Part shown: positions 1-9,275 of the stretch, in pieces
Numbering within the stretch: the first letter of the stretch is position 1
How the letters are laid out: every line of letters starts with the position of its first letter
Origin: Gemmatimonadaceae bacterium
Lineage (GTDB): Bacteria > Gemmatimonadota > Gemmatimonadetes > Gemmatimonadales > Gemmatimonadaceae
Length of the DNA: 64,000 nucleotides
Assembly (NCBI GenBank): GCA_020851455.1
Contig: JADZCT010000038.1
Coordinates: forward strand, 82,715 to 146,714
Reading direction: 5' to 3'
Position numbers and translations under genes: made by a program
The notes under the pieces: generated by a model
What the model saw: only the letters and a program-made list of their open reading frames with translations
The model's database searches: none
What the model was told of the DNA's origin: nothing

Positions 1-352
1 TGATCGTGTAGTACACGCTCGGCGACAGCGACAGCGTGGTATCAACGAGAACCGACGTCGTGGTTACAAGATCGGTCGAGTTCGGGAATACCCGGACGCG
101 CCTGGATCCGGTGCTGTAGCCCTGATAGCCACCAAGACCCTGCGCGCGGAACGGGGTCGCGATAAACGGAGTGGAAAATTCCAGCGCATCAATGGGGCGG
201 AAGTCGAGCGCCAGTGTGTCGCCCACCGCATTGAAGTAGCGCACATAGGCCAGCGACGGTACCGGGTGCAGCACCGGGTTGCCCGAGGAGTCTGAGGAGC
301 ACGCGGTGGCGGTTACTGCCGCCAGCGCAACGACGACGGATATCGGTCTCAT
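1..352 (-). CDS. DUF4397-like lipoprotein (3' end outside window)
   Basis: The first 117 codons of a secreted lipoprotein run off the left edge. The N-terminus has a short hydrophobic stretch ending in a lipobox-like ATAC followed by SSDSS, so it is probably lipidated and exported. The body has the alternating beta-strand pattern of DUF4397 (VRYFNA near residue 40, RVRVFPNST, then SPSVYYTI near the edge), a family of secreted beta-sandwich domains without known activity. It starts 18 bp after the SusD stop with a GGAG in front, so it is probably the third gene of the SusC/SusD operon. Function is unknown; the DUF4397 call is from pattern recognition. Confidence 0.7.
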   Translation of the reverse strand, partial: MRPISVVVALAAVTATACSSDSSGNPVLHPVPSLAYVRYFNAVGDTLALDFRPIDALEFSTPFIATPFRAQGLGGYQGYSTGSRRVRVFPNSTDLVTTTSVLVDTTLSLSPSVYYTI

Positions 353-369
353 CTGACGGGCTCCATGCG

Positions 370-2043
370 TTAGTAGCCGTATGTGCCCTTCGGCGCCGTG
401 TAGGCGTTGCCGCCGCCGAAGCTGTAGAAGGGCTGCAGGCGCGCATCCATCTCTTGGTACGGCACCGGGAACATTGTCGCCGTCCCTGCGGGGAGGTCAC
501 CCCAGCCGCGCGAGTCGGTGTACCAGCACAGGAACTGGCAGGAGAACGCCGTCTCCATACGTTTCTCCCACTTCATCGCTTCCATGATTGTGCCGCACGC
601 AACCGTGCTTCCATCGGGCTGCGGTACCAGCGGGACGCACGCGGACCCACCCGCAATCGGTTGCGTTGCCGAAGTGATGTTGCCGATGGAAGGCAAGCCG
701 TTCCTGGCGCGCGACGCGTCAATCAGCGCCGCTGCCTGAGCGAACTGCGCGTTCCGGATGTAGCCCTCGGCGATCAGCATGTCCATCTCGATCTTGTTGA
801 TCGCAGTGTAGGGCCCGTTGTTGTTGCCTGCGCGGATCGGATACCACCGGCGATTCTGATAGAACGAGAATCCGTATCCCTGCGCCGGTGAATCGTCGCC
901 GGCCGCCTGGTTCTGAATGTACCGTCCCGCGGGCAGCGGGAGCGGCGTGTCCGCCTGCTGCGCCGCGCGCGTTGCCCCCTGTGGGAAGCGCTTGTCGGGC
1001 GTGCGAATCAGGAACCCGCCATCCCTGGTCGCCATCGGCGTGCCGATGAACGCCGCGTATGCGCCCGACGTGTCGGCCATGCCGTAAATGAGCATTGACA
1101 TGCCGCTCCAGCCCTGCGAGTACATCTGCGACACGTCATACGACGCATTCCAGCCCTGTGAAGTCGAGATGAGGATATTGAAGTCGCTCGTGATACCCGC
1201 TTTGGCGTCGGCGATGACTTCGGTCCAGTTCACCGCCGCGCGCTCCGCGGGCGTGTGCGCAACCGCGGCCCGAAACCTGGCCTTATACGTCTTGATGAGC
1301 TTCAGGAAGTCGGCCTGCGAGAGCGCGTTCTGGTAGATCCACGTGTTCGGGAGCGGGAAGCCGCTTCCCTGAGCGTTGCCGACATTCGTAGCATCCGGGC
1401 TGCTGGCAGTCGCGTACGCGGAGTCGAACATCGCCAGCGCGGCCGTCATTACGGCCTGGTAGCCCGACAGCCTCGGTATCGAATCGCTCGGCGTGTATGG
1501 CGTCACGATTGCGGCGGAATCGTAGGAGATCGCAAGTGAGCCGAGCGCGATCCCGGTCGTGAAGAAGCCGAACGACCGCGCCCGGGCGTCCTGGGCGAGG
1601 GAGCCGAGCGCATTGGGCGGGCTAAGCGTGCTCGCGACCTTCAGCCGGGCCAGCGCCTGCATGCCGTTCGCGGCGCTGCGCGCGGCGCGCTCGGCCGCGC
1701 TGAACACGCCATTCACGCCGGCGTTGCCCGTGCGGTCGTTGATGATCGGCCCGCGTGGCAGGAGCGAGCGCACGTTCATGCTGAAGTTGTTCAGTTCAGA
1801 GTACAGTTCCAGCGAAAGGGCGTGGGCCTCGGTGTTGATGCATCCCGTGCAGCCCAAGGTCGCGGCCCAGAGCTGCTGGTACGTGGTGCTGATCACCGCC
1901 TCCACGCCCGAGGGGGTGGAGTAGGTACGCTCGATGTCGGGGTTATTGACGTTTGGCACGTCGAGAGCCCCGCGGTTCCAGCACGCGGTGAGCATGCTGG
2001 CGACCGTCAGTGCGGCAGCGAGGCGATTGATGAAGTTGCGCAT
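370..2043 (-). CDS. SusD/RagB family nutrient-binding outer-membrane lipoprotein
   Basis: A 557-residue protein with a lipoprotein signal (MRNFINRLAAAL to LTAC, Cys about residue 21). SusD/RagB proteins are surface lipoproteins that cap a SusC TonB-dependent transporter and bind the substrate. The C-terminal part has the family look (AAALIDASRARNGLP, then MKWEKRMETAF, where EKR is the usual 'family E-K-R' helix). The chosen start has AGAGGA upstream; an in-frame extension to 2286 overlaps the SusC gene and was rejected. It lies 71 bp behind the SusC partner. The substrate is not evident: no glycoside hydrolase is nearby, so peptides or glycans are both possible. Confidence 0.88.
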   Translation of the reverse strand: MRNFINRLAAALTVASMLTACWNRGALDVPNVNNPDIERTYSTPSGVEAVISTTYQQLWAATLGCTGCINTEAHALSLELYSELNNFSMNVRSLLPRGPIINDRTGNAGVNGVFSAAERAARSAANGMQALARLKVASTLSPPNALGSLAQDARARSFGFFTTGIALGSLAISYDSAAIVTPYTPSDSIPRLSGYQAVMTAALAMFDSAYATASSPDATNVGNAQGSGFPLPNTWIYQNALSQADFLKLIKTYKARFRAAVAHTPAERAAVNWTEVIADAKAGITSDFNILISTSQGWNASYDVSQMYSQGWSGMSMLIYGMADTSGAYAAFIGTPMATRDGGFLIRTPDKRFPQGATRAAQQADTPLPLPAGRYIQNQAAGDDSPAQGYGFSFYQNRRWYPIRAGNNNGPYTAINKIEMDMLIAEGYIRNAQFAQAAALIDASRARNGLPSIGNITSATQPIAGGSACVPLVPQPDGSTVACGTIMEAMKWEKRMETAFSCQFLCWYTDSRGWGDLPAGTATMFPVPYQEMDARLQPFYSFGGGNAYTAPKGTYGY

Positions 2044-2077
2044 CACGAATCCTCTTCGTCGTCGGGTGATCCGGCGT

Positions 2078-2100
2078 GCCGCCCCTCCGGGAGGGGCGGC
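2078..2100 (-). promoter_or_regulatory. Strong GC hairpin between the SusC and SusD genes
   Basis: A perfect inverted repeat, GCCGCCCCTC-CGG-GAGGGGCGGC (10-11 bp stem, 1-3 nt loop), fills the 71-bp gap between the transporter stop and the lipoprotein start. No T-run follows on the minus strand. It could be a weak terminator, an mRNA-stabilising 3' structure or a processing site that sets the ratio of the two products. Confidence 0.5.
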
Positions 2101-2114
2101 GCGCCGAACGGCGC

Positions 2115-5100
2115 CTACCACGTCGTGCTGATGGTGAACGTCATCGTGCGAAGCGGCGGGAAGTTGTAAGCGTCGTTCGCGTTGAGCACGGATCCGCTGC
2201 TGATATCGGGGTCGAAGCCGGTGTACCTGGTGAACGTCTTGAGGTTGCGGCCCTGAATGGTGGCCATCCAGTTCCCAACTCCCCACACACGTCCGACGCG
2301 GTACGACAGGCTCACCTCACGGATCTTCACGAACGATCCGTCCTCGACCGAGATGTTGTTCGGGCCGATCACGTCATACCATCCGCCGACACCGGACGCG
2401 TCTGGCGCGCCGACGCGCCAGTAGTAGCCGATCGGCTTGGCCGTCTCCACCGACTTGCCGAGCTGGCTGACGTCGTGGTACGCGAAATCGCCGAGCGACC
2501 ACTGTTTTTCCTGGTTGTACACGGCGCGGCCGCGGATCGCGTCCACGAGCGCATAGAACGAGAGTCGCTTCCACGTCCCCTGCTGCGCGATTGACCACCG
2601 GAAGTCCGGGATGCTCTTGCCACCCACGGGGAGTTTCAGGACGGGCTTTGCCGTGGCGGTGGAGGTCGTATCGCGCATGATGATGGGCATGCCCCAGCTT
2701 TCCTCGACGCCATACGGCGCCTGCGAGGCGGGGAGCACCGCCTGCCACGCGTTAGTCGTGATCCCGTCCTTCCACGTGCGACCGCCGGGGCCGACCCAGA
2801 CGATCAGGCCGTCGTCGTTCCGCTGCCACTCCTTGCCGTCGCCGCACCGGTCGCGGTATGCATACGGAAGCTCGTCGCAGCGCGTGGTGAAGCGCCTGCC
2901 CCAGACCCGCCCGATCGGCTCTCCCGCCGAGTAGAAGAAGAGTCCGCTGAAGAAGTCTGGCACGTTCAGCTTCGACACCATGCTGCGGCTGGCGTCGTAG
3001 TTGAGGCGCATTGACCACGACAGGTCGCGCTTCTCGATGATCGGCACGCTGAGCGACACCTCGACGGTCGTCCCGTCGAGAGTACCCACGTTCTTGTACT
3101 GGCTCGAGAATCCCGCTGCCGCGGGCGGCGTGACCTGGAGTATGATGTTGTTGGTGATGGTGTGCGCACGCGAGATGGTCAGGCCGTAGCGGTGAAACAA
3201 CTCGGCGTCTATGCCGATCTCCGTCTCCGTCGCAACTTCGGGAGCGAGGTTCCTGTTGCCGAGCGTGCTCGGGTTGAGCGTGCCGCCCGTGCCGATCGAG
3301 AACGTCTCGTACTGCCAGCTCGCGCCAGGCGTGTTCCCCGCCTGGCCCGTGGACGCGCGCAGCTTGAGCTCGTTGACCTGCCTGGCAAGCGGCCACCAGC
3401 GCTCTTCCGACATCCGCCATGCCATTGACGCCTTGCCGTATCCCTGCCACCGGTGGGACACGCCAAAGGTGGAGAGGCCATCGCGTCGGCCACTCACGTC
3501 CAGGATGTAGCGGTCGCGGTACTCGAAGTTCGCATTCGCGACGAGCCCCACGGAACGCTGCGACGACGAACCCGACCCGATGTTGAAGTTGGTAATGAGC
3601 GCGTTGGTGGTCGTGAGCCCGGGTGCAACGAACTGGGCACCCGACTGGCTGTTGCTGTTATTGTCGCGCTGCTCATAGACCGCCAGGAGCACGAGGCGCG
3701 AGTTGAGCTTCGGTACGAGCTCGTCCTTCCGGAACGTCCAGTCCCAGTTCGCGTTGTACGACTGGCCCGACGAGTTGCTGATGCTGCCGCTCCCGAGAGG
3801 CGTCGAAGGCGACGAGTTCGTCGTGATCCGGTAGCCGATGTTCGTCTGCCCTGCGGAGCCGCTGTTCGACCGGTCGAAGCCGAAGTTGAACGAGCTCGTC
3901 ATCCATGGCGCCGGCTGCCAGCGAAGCAGCATCGAGCCCGTGTACCGGTCGCCATCGGTGACCGAGTTGGCCTGCTCCCAGCTGTAGGCCGGATTCGTGT
4001 TCTGGTTGCCTTGGTCGGTGACCACGGACCGCACGAACAGACGGCCGTACTTGTCGCGCCGCAGGAGGTCAACGAACGGCGGCTGGCGCGTGAGACTGAA
4101 GAAGTCCGTCCCGCCCGTGAACTGCTGCGTGCGGGCGTAGTAGTTGCGCAGCGAGAGCGTCCAGTCGCCGCCGAACGTGTTATCCACGTTTACGCGGACG
4201 TTGTTCCGGTGGTACCCGTCAACGAACACGACCGAACCGCGCTGCCGCAGATCGGACAGCGACGCAAAGTAGTTCGACGCGCCGAACCGTCCCTGCATGT
4301 CCACCGTGGCGTTCAGGTACGGCCCGGTGGTGAGCGCCTGGCGCACCACGTCGTAAGTGACCGGCCAGAGGTTCACCTGAAAGAGCCCGCGCAGGTTCTG
4401 CTTGGGCGGCGTGAGGGCAATGCCGCCGTCCGTGAGGATCTTCGTCGGTGAAATGATGGTCGTGCCCGACTGCTCGTTGACCCGCAGCGCTTCCTGATAG
4501 AGGTCCAGCGTCTGCATGCAGTCCTGCACGCCGACGGCCGCGGTGGACGTGGACGTGGCGCCGGTCTTGGCGCAGTACCGCGTGCGCGTCTCGTCCATCG
4601 TCAGGAAGTTCGTAAGGGCGGGGCGGTACGCTCCCTCGATGTCGCTCGCGCCGTACTCCGCCCGCGTGCTGAACTTGACGCCATCGGTTGACGTCTTGCC
4701 AGCCTTGGTAGTGATCTGGATTACGCCGGACGCGGCCCGCGAGCCGTACAGCGTAGAGGCCGATGCTCCCTTGATCACCTCGACCGACTCGATGTCGAGC
4801 GGGTCAATCGAGCCGATACCCTGCGTGGCGATGACGCCGTCCACGATATAAAGCGGAGACGTACTGCCGATGATCGAGTTCGGCGTGCGGATCATCACCG
4901 CCAGGTCCGCCCCGGGCCGCCCGTTGGACGTTGCCGTGTAGAAGCCTGGCACCTTGCCCTGAAGCGCCTGCGTCGGGTTCATGGCGGGAACCGGCATATC
5001 GCTGGCGCTCACCTGCGCAACGGTGAACGGGAGCTTCTTCTGCTCCGTCCCGGCGGTGACGCCGGTGATCACGACCTGGCTCAGGCGGTTGACGTCAACC

Positions 5101-5432
5101 GCGAGCTTGAAGTCGTGTGTCTGCCTTCCCGCGGAAAGCGTGATCTGAACGGTCTGCGGCGTGAAGCCGATTGACCGCACACGCAACACCACCTGCTGGC
5201 CGGTCACCCGGCTCGCTGGGATGTTCATCGTGTACTTGCCGAGGGCGTCGGTGCCGACCGAGATCGTCATGCTCTCGATCATGACCTGCGCGCCTTGCAA
5301 CGGCACGTTGCCGTCGTCGGTCACGGTTCCGGTAATGACCGCTCCCTGCGCCTGCGCGGCTCCCGAGAGGCACAGGGACGACGCCAACGCCAGCAGTGCG
5401 GCCGCAAGGCGGCCTCCTCTAACCACGCGCAT
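2115..5432 (-). CDS. SusC/RagA family TonB-linked outer-membrane transporter
   Basis: A 1105-residue outer-membrane transporter. It begins with a signal peptide (about residues 1-29, ending AAQAQ), followed by a carboxypeptidase-regulatory-like beta-sandwich (about 30-115, GTVTDDGNVPLQGAQV), then the plug domain (about 130-250). The plug carries family features: LQGKVPGF, IYIVDGV-type strand (LYIVDGVI), VEVIKGASASTLYGSRAASG and ITTKAGK. The remainder is beta-barrel ending in an aromatic residue (TISTTW), as expected for BAM-assembled barrels. It imports a ligand bound by the SusD partner downstream, driven by TonB/ExbBD. Length is normal for the family. The substrate cannot be inferred. Confidence 0.93.
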   Translation of the reverse strand: MRVVRGGRLAAALLALASSLCLSGAAQAQGAVITGTVTDDGNVPLQGAQVMIESMTISVGTDALGKYTMNIPASRVTGQQVVLRVRSIGFTPQTVQITLSAGRQTHDFKLAVDVNRLSQVVITGVTAGTEQKKLPFTVAQVSASDMPVPAMNPTQALQGKVPGFYTATSNGRPGADLAVMIRTPNSIIGSTSPLYIVDGVIATQGIGSIDPLDIESVEVIKGASASTLYGSRAASGVIQITTKAGKTSTDGVKFSTRAEYGASDIEGAYRPALTNFLTMDETRTRYCAKTGATSTSTAAVGVQDCMQTLDLYQEALRVNEQSGTTIISPTKILTDGGIALTPPKQNLRGLFQVNLWPVTYDVVRQALTTGPYLNATVDMQGRFGASNYFASLSDLRQRGSVVFVDGYHRNNVRVNVDNTFGGDWTLSLRNYYARTQQFTGGTDFFSLTRQPPFVDLLRRDKYGRLFVRSVVTDQGNQNTNPAYSWEQANSVTDGDRYTGSMLLRWQPAPWMTSSFNFGFDRSNSGSAGQTNIGYRITTNSSPSTPLGSGSISNSSGQSYNANWDWTFRKDELVPKLNSRLVLLAVYEQRDNNSNSQSGAQFVAPGLTTTNALITNFNIGSGSSSQRSVGLVANANFEYRDRYILDVSGRRDGLSTFGVSHRWQGYGKASMAWRMSEERWWPLARQVNELKLRASTGQAGNTPGASWQYETFSIGTGGTLNPSTLGNRNLAPEVATETEIGIDAELFHRYGLTISRAHTITNNIILQVTPPAAAGFSSQYKNVGTLDGTTVEVSLSVPIIEKRDLSWSMRLNYDASRSMVSKLNVPDFFSGLFFYSAGEPIGRVWGRRFTTRCDELPYAYRDRCGDGKEWQRNDDGLIVWVGPGGRTWKDGITTNAWQAVLPASQAPYGVEESWGMPIIMRDTTSTATAKPVLKLPVGGKSIPDFRWSIAQQGTWKRLSFYALVDAIRGRAVYNQEKQWSLGDFAYHDVSQLGKSVETAKPIGYYWRVGAPDASGVGGWYDVIGPNNISVEDGSFVKIREVSLSYRVGRVWGVGNWMATIQGRNLKTFTRYTGFDPDISSGSVLNANDAYNFPPLRTMTFTISTTW

Positions 5433-5787
5433 TGCACCCTCCGGTCTCAGGCGGAGTGAGGGTTCCCAACATCAACTGCCAAACACTGGGTGCGTGGTCG
5501 CAGGTGCGTCGTTGCACTGGCAACACCTTGGCGCCACAACATGCGCGGGGGGAGAGGTACTGCTCCGGGCATGAAGCAGCCCGGATTCAAGTGTTCACCA
5601 ACAGCCCGAACGACTTCCTGTGCCAACGATTAGCACCAAAGGCCGATTCGCGCAAGAGGGCATGCGACCGGGCGGTGCCGTCGCCGCGGCCGCGAGGGAT
5701 GATCGCATCCTATAGAACCTCGGAGTCGGGATCGGGCCTGCAGGCGCCGCGGGTGCGGTCATGCGAGTGACGCCGGCCCCGCCGGAG
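5433..5787. other. Intergenic region upstream of the SusC operon
   Basis: About 355 bp with no convincing gene. It must contain the promoter and leader of the SusC/SusD operon (minus strand), but I could not pick out clear -35/-10 boxes. A small inverted repeat, CCGGGC-(8 nt)-GCCCGG, lies at 5565-5584. The short reading frames across the region show no recognisable protein. Confidence 0.5.
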
Positions 5788-5791
5788 TCAC
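5767..5791 (-). terminator. Hairpin at the end of the menaquinone/phosphoesterase operon
   Basis: An inverted repeat GTGAC-g-CCGGC-CCC-GCCGG-a-GTCAC (10 paired bases, one mismatch) overlaps the stop codon of the phosphoesterase gene. No clear T-run follows, so it is only a candidate terminator or 3'-end stabiliser. Confidence 0.45.
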
Positions 5792-6252
5792 GCCAGCTCG
5801 ACGATCTCCGCCCTCGCCCGGCCGTGCTCGATTCGCAGCAATCCCACGGAAGGTCGCAAGTCGAACCGCCGCGGCCCCGCCGACCCCGGGTTCACCACCA
5901 GCCTGCCGGAAACCTCGTCAATCCGCTGCCGGTGCGTGTGACCGTGCACGATCACGTCGGCCTCGTACGCGGCCGCGAGAGCGTCAGGCGTTGGCCACCC
6001 GACTTCGTGACCGTGGCTCACGTGGATGCGTACGCCTTCGAGCGCGATGTCGAGCGCGGCAACCAGGCCTGGGTGATCTGGCGGGTCGGTGTTGCCAGCC
6101 ACCGCGCGCACCGGCGCGATGAGCGCAAGTTCGTCGAGCACATCTTCCCCGCCCACGTCGCCAGCGTGCAGAATGAGTTCGACGCCGGCCAGGGCCGTGT
6201 GCACCTCTGGCCTCACGAGGCCGTGCGTATCGCTGATGAGACCGATCAGCAC
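5788..6252 (-). CDS. YfcE/MJ0936-type metallophosphoesterase
   Basis: A 154-residue calcineurin-like phosphoesterase of the small YfcE/MJ0936 class. The metal-binding motifs are all visible: DTHG (residues 8-11), GDVGGED (GDxxxxD, about 32-38), GNTDP (GNxD, about 54-58) and HGHTH near residue 102, with an SHGHE before it. Such enzymes hydrolyse phosphodiesters or phosphomonoesters with two metal ions in the cytoplasm; physiological substrates are usually unknown. The gene starts 10 bp after the ubiX stop and ends the menG-ubiD-ubiA-ubiX run, so it is probably cotranscribed. A role in quinone synthesis is not implied by the family. Confidence 0.88.
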   Translation of the reverse strand: MLIGLISDTHGLVRPEVHTALAGVELILHAGDVGGEDVLDELALIAPVRAVAGNTDPPDHPGLVAALDIALEGVRIHVSHGHEVGWPTPDALAAAYEADVIVHGHTHRQRIDEVSGRLVVNPGSAGPRRFDLRPSVGLLRIEHGRARAEIVELA

Positions 6253-6262
6253 GTCGTCCTGG

Positions 6263-6895
6263 CTATTGCGCGCGCGCGCCGCGTCCCTGGTCGCCCCCGC
6301 CAGTCCACCGCGGCAGCAGCGAATGCTCTACGCCGAGCTGGTCCAGCACCCGCGCCACGACAAAGTCCACGAGGTCGCCAATGGACTGCGGGTCGTTGTA
6401 GAACCCGGGCGACGCCGGAAGCACCACAGCCCCGGCGCGCGTCACGCGAAGCATGTTCTCGAGGTGGATCGCGCTGAGCGGCGTCTCACGCGGCACCAGC
6501 ACGAGCTTGCGGCGCTCCTTGAGCGCAACGTCGGCGGCGCGCTCGACGAGCGAGCGCGACATCCCCGCGGCGACGGACGCAACCGTGGCCATCGAGCACG
6601 GACAGATCACCATCCCCGCGCTCTTCGCCGACCCCGAGGCGGGCGCGGCGCCGCGGTCGCCGTCGTCATAGACGGTCACGCACGCGTCCCACGCCGCTCC
6701 GCCAACCGCCGTCCGAAGCCCGGCGATGTCGCCCACGCCGCTCTCGGTGCGCAGGAGCCGGAACCCGTACGCCGAGACTATCAGCGAGATGCGCTTCCGC
6801 GCCGCGACGAGCTGCTGCAGCAGGCGCACACCGTACGGGGCGCCGGACGCGCCAGTGAACGCGAAGACGACGGGGTCGCCGTTCAACGGAGCCAT
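6263..6895 (-). CDS. ubiX: Flavin prenyltransferase UbiX (MqnM-type)
   Basis: A 210-residue flavoprotein with the UbiX signature TGASGAPYG at residues 14-22 and the conserved CPCSMATVASVAAGMS segment. UbiX joins dimethylallyl phosphate to FMN, giving the prenylated flavin used by UbiD decarboxylases. The partner ubiD gene is two genes upstream in the same run. The start overlaps the ubiA stop by 13 nt, indicating translational coupling. In bacteria that make menaquinone through futalosine this paralogue is sometimes called MqnM. Length and motifs are complete. Confidence 0.93.
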   Translation of the reverse strand: MAPLNGDPVVFAFTGASGAPYGVRLLQQLVAARKRISLIVSAYGFRLLRTESGVGDIAGLRTAVGGAAWDACVTVYDDGDRGAAPASGSAKSAGMVICPCSMATVASVAAGMSRSLVERAADVALKERRKLVLVPRETPLSAIHLENMLRVTRAGAVVLPASPGFYNDPQSIGDLVDFVVARVLDQLGVEHSLLPRWTGGGDQGRGARAQ

Positions 6896-7797
6896 GCGGC
6901 ACCGATCGGGTAGAGTCGGTCCAGCAGCACGAACGCGAAGAGCACGGCCGACAGCGAGAAGTTCACCACGAAGAACGCCGCCTGGATCCGCCCGCGCGCA
7001 ACGAGCGCGTGCTCATACGCGAGCAGCGCTGCCGCAACTGCGATGCCGACGTGGAACAGCACTCCTGCATGCACCGCCCGCGCCACGACGAGCAGCGCGA
7101 TGATGGTTGCGGCATGCATCGTGCGCGCGATGCCGAGAGCGCGCACGGGCCCCACTCGCGACGGCAGTGAGTGCAACCCCTCGCGCCGATCCACCTCGAT
7201 GTCCTGGATCGAGTAGATGATGTCGAAGCCGGCGGTCCAGCACGTGACGGCCGCCGCAAGCGCGACGAGCATCCACCACGGCTCGCTCCACGCGCCAGTA
7301 ACGGCGAGGTACCCGCCCACGGGCGCAATGGCCAGCCCGGCCCCGAGCGCCACGTGCGACCAGCGAGTGAACCGCTTCGTGTAGCTGTAAAGGAGAACCC
7401 ATGCGAGCGCCACGGGCGCCAGCGCCAAACAGAGCGGGTTCAGCATCCCCGCGGCAACGACGAAGAGGCCGGCAGCCGCCGCGACGGCAGCCGACGCCTC
7501 CCGCACCGTCATGGTGCCCGCTGGCAGCTCGCGCGCAGCCGTGCGCGGGTTCCGCGCGTCGTACCCGTGGTCGGCTATGCGGTTGAACCCCATCGCTGCG
7601 AATCGCGCGGATACGAACGCCACGACGATCCACGTTACGACTCGCACCGACACGGGGGCGATTGCGCTCCCGAGCGTCATGCCGAGCAGCGCGAACGGGA
7701 GCGCAAAAAGCGTGTGCGGCAGCTTGACGAAATTCGCGTAACGGACGAACCACGACGACCCTCCAATGACCTGCCCCTCGCGCTGCACTGCGGTCAT
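6883..7797 (-). CDS. ubiA: UbiA-family polyprenyltransferase (MqnP-type)
   Basis: A 304-residue membrane prenyltransferase. The first aspartate-rich motif is N72-R-I-A-D76-x3-D80-x2-N83-PRTAAR, and the second is in DIIYSIQDIEVDRREG, both needed to bind Mg-prenyl diphosphate. About eight to nine hydrophobic helices are visible. It attaches a polyprenyl tail to an aromatic acid. The start at 7797 overlaps the ubiD stop (ATGA). With no ubiC or ubiquinone hydroxylase genes nearby and menG in the same operon, it more likely prenylates 1,4-dihydroxy-6-naphthoate in the futalosine menaquinone route than 4-hydroxybenzoate. Confidence 0.9.
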   Translation of the reverse strand: MTAVQREGQVIGGSSWFVRYANFVKLPHTLFALPFALLGMTLGSAIAPVSVRVVTWIVVAFVSARFAAMGFNRIADHGYDARNPRTAARELPAGTMTVREASAAVAAAAGLFVVAAGMLNPLCLALAPVALAWVLLYSYTKRFTRWSHVALGAGLAIAPVGGYLAVTGAWSEPWWMLVALAAAVTCWTAGFDIIYSIQDIEVDRREGLHSLPSRVGPVRALGIARTMHAATIIALLVVARAVHAGVLFHVGIAVAAALLAYEHALVARGRIQAAFFVVNFSLSAVLFAFVLLDRLYPIGAAWLR

Positions 7798-9275
7798 CGC
7801 GGACCAAGCCCAAGTCGCGGCCACAACTCATCCACGCGCGCCCGCGTGGCATCGTCCATTTCGATCACCGGCGGCCAGTTGCGCGCGAATCCTTCCTCCG
7901 GCCACTTCCTCGTGCCATCGAGCCCGAGCTTCGAACCATACGTGAAGCCGCGGCTGGAATGGTCGAGCACGTCCATGGGCCCCATGGTGAACCGCGCATC
8001 GCGCTCAGGGTCAATGTTGTTCAGCGCAACCCACCACGCCTCCTGGGGATTCCGCACGTTCACCCAGTCGTCCACCACCACGAGCACCTTCGCGAGCGAC
8101 ATCAGCCCTGCGCCCCAGAGCGCATTCATCACCTTGAACGCCTGCCCGGGATACTCCTTCCTGATCGACACGAACACGAGGTTGTGAAACACCCCCTCGG
8201 CGGGCATATGGTAATCAACGATCTCGGGTGTCGTGAGCTTCAGCAGCGGAAGGAAGATCCGCTCCGTTGCGTGGCCGAGGTAGAAGTCCTCCATTGGAGG
8301 CCGCCCCACGATCGTCGTGGCGTAAACCGGGTTCCGGCGCATCGTCACGGCCTCCACGTGCACCAGCGGGTAGAGGTCGGCCTCCGAGTAGAATCCGGTG
8401 TGGTCGCCGAACGGGCCCTCCGTCACGAGCGGCTCGCGCGGGTCAATCCACCCCTCGATCACGAACTCCGCCTCCGCGGGCACTTCGAGGTCGCAGGTCA
8501 CCGCCCTGGCAAGATGCACGGGTTCCCTGCGCAGGAACCCCGCGAAGATGAACTCGTCAACCGTGGGCGGGAGCGGCGCGCTCGCCGAGTAGATCGAGGC
8601 CGGATCGGCGCCCACGACGATCGCCACGGGCATCCTCTCGCCCCGCTCCGCCATCTCGCGCCAGTGCGCCGCACCGACCTTGTGGCGCTGCCAGTGCATC
8701 GCAACGGTGTTGCGCGAAAGCTTCTGCACGCGGTACATGCCCACGTTCCGTATGCCCCGCTTCGGATCCCTGGAGATCACCATCGGAAGCGTGACGTACG
8801 GGCCGCCGTCGCCGGGCCAGCAGGTGATGATCGGCAGCCGGTCGAGGTTCACCTCGCTGCCGCGCCATACGATCGCCTGGCAGGCAGGCGTCCCGCCCTT
8901 CACCCGGGGCGGGAACTTGGCCACCTCGAGCAGCCGCGGCAGCAGCGCGAGTTTGCCAAGCAGCCCCTGGGGGACCTTGAGGTCGAGGAGTTGCGTGATC
9001 CGCGCGCCGTGGTCGTCGAGATCGGCGACGCCGAGCGCCATCGCCATCCGCCGCATCGAGCCGTACAGGTTGATCGCCACGGGATACTCGGATCGCGTGC
9101 CATCGTCGAGAATCACGTGCTCGAAGACGATCGCCTTCCCTCCGCCAGGCTGCTTCATCACGCGATCCGCGATCTCGGTGACCTCGAGCCTGGCCCGCAC
9201 CGGCTCGCGTACGCGCACCAGGTCGCCCGCGGCTTCTATCGCCTCGATGAACTCGCCAAGCGAATCGAGACTCAT
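7794..9275 (-). CDS. ubiD: UbiD-family prenyl-FMN decarboxylase (MqnL-type)
   Basis: A 493-residue UbiD family decarboxylase, of normal length. Typical segments include LGVADLDDHGARI, the RNVGMYRVQ segment (about residue 155), RRNPVYATTIVGRPPMED and the C-terminal HNLVFVSIRKEYPGQA. It removes the carboxylate from a prenylated aromatic acid using prenyl-FMN supplied by UbiX. It starts with MSLDSLGEF at the ATGA overlap with menG. A much longer reading frame extends to 9872 but runs through menG in another frame and is a shadow. In this context the substrate is probably prenylated dihydroxynaphthoate. Confidence 0.93.
   Translation of the reverse strand: MSLDSLGEFIEAIEAAGDLVRVREPVRARLEVTEIADRVMKQPGGGKAIVFEHVILDDGTRSEYPVAINLYGSMRRMAMALGVADLDDHGARITQLLDLKVPQGLLGKLALLPRLLEVAKFPPRVKGGTPACQAIVWRGSEVNLDRLPIITCWPGDGGPYVTLPMVISRDPKRGIRNVGMYRVQKLSRNTVAMHWQRHKVGAAHWREMAERGERMPVAIVVGADPASIYSASAPLPPTVDEFIFAGFLRREPVHLARAVTCDLEVPAEAEFVIEGWIDPREPLVTEGPFGDHTGFYSEADLYPLVHVEAVTMRRNPVYATTIVGRPPMEDFYLGHATERIFLPLLKLTTPEIVDYHMPAEGVFHNLVFVSIRKEYPGQAFKVMNALWGAGLMSLAKVLVVVDDWVNVRNPQEAWWVALNNIDPERDARFTMGPMDVLDHSSRGFTYGSKLGLDGTRKWPEEGFARNWPPVIEMDDATRARVDELWPRLGLGPR

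Noticed and set aside
3453..4451. Long plus-strand frame opposite the SusC gene
   Set aside because: It is the complement of a well-supported barrel protein, has no ribosome-binding site or motif, and is rich in Arg, Val and Glu, as expected for a shadow.
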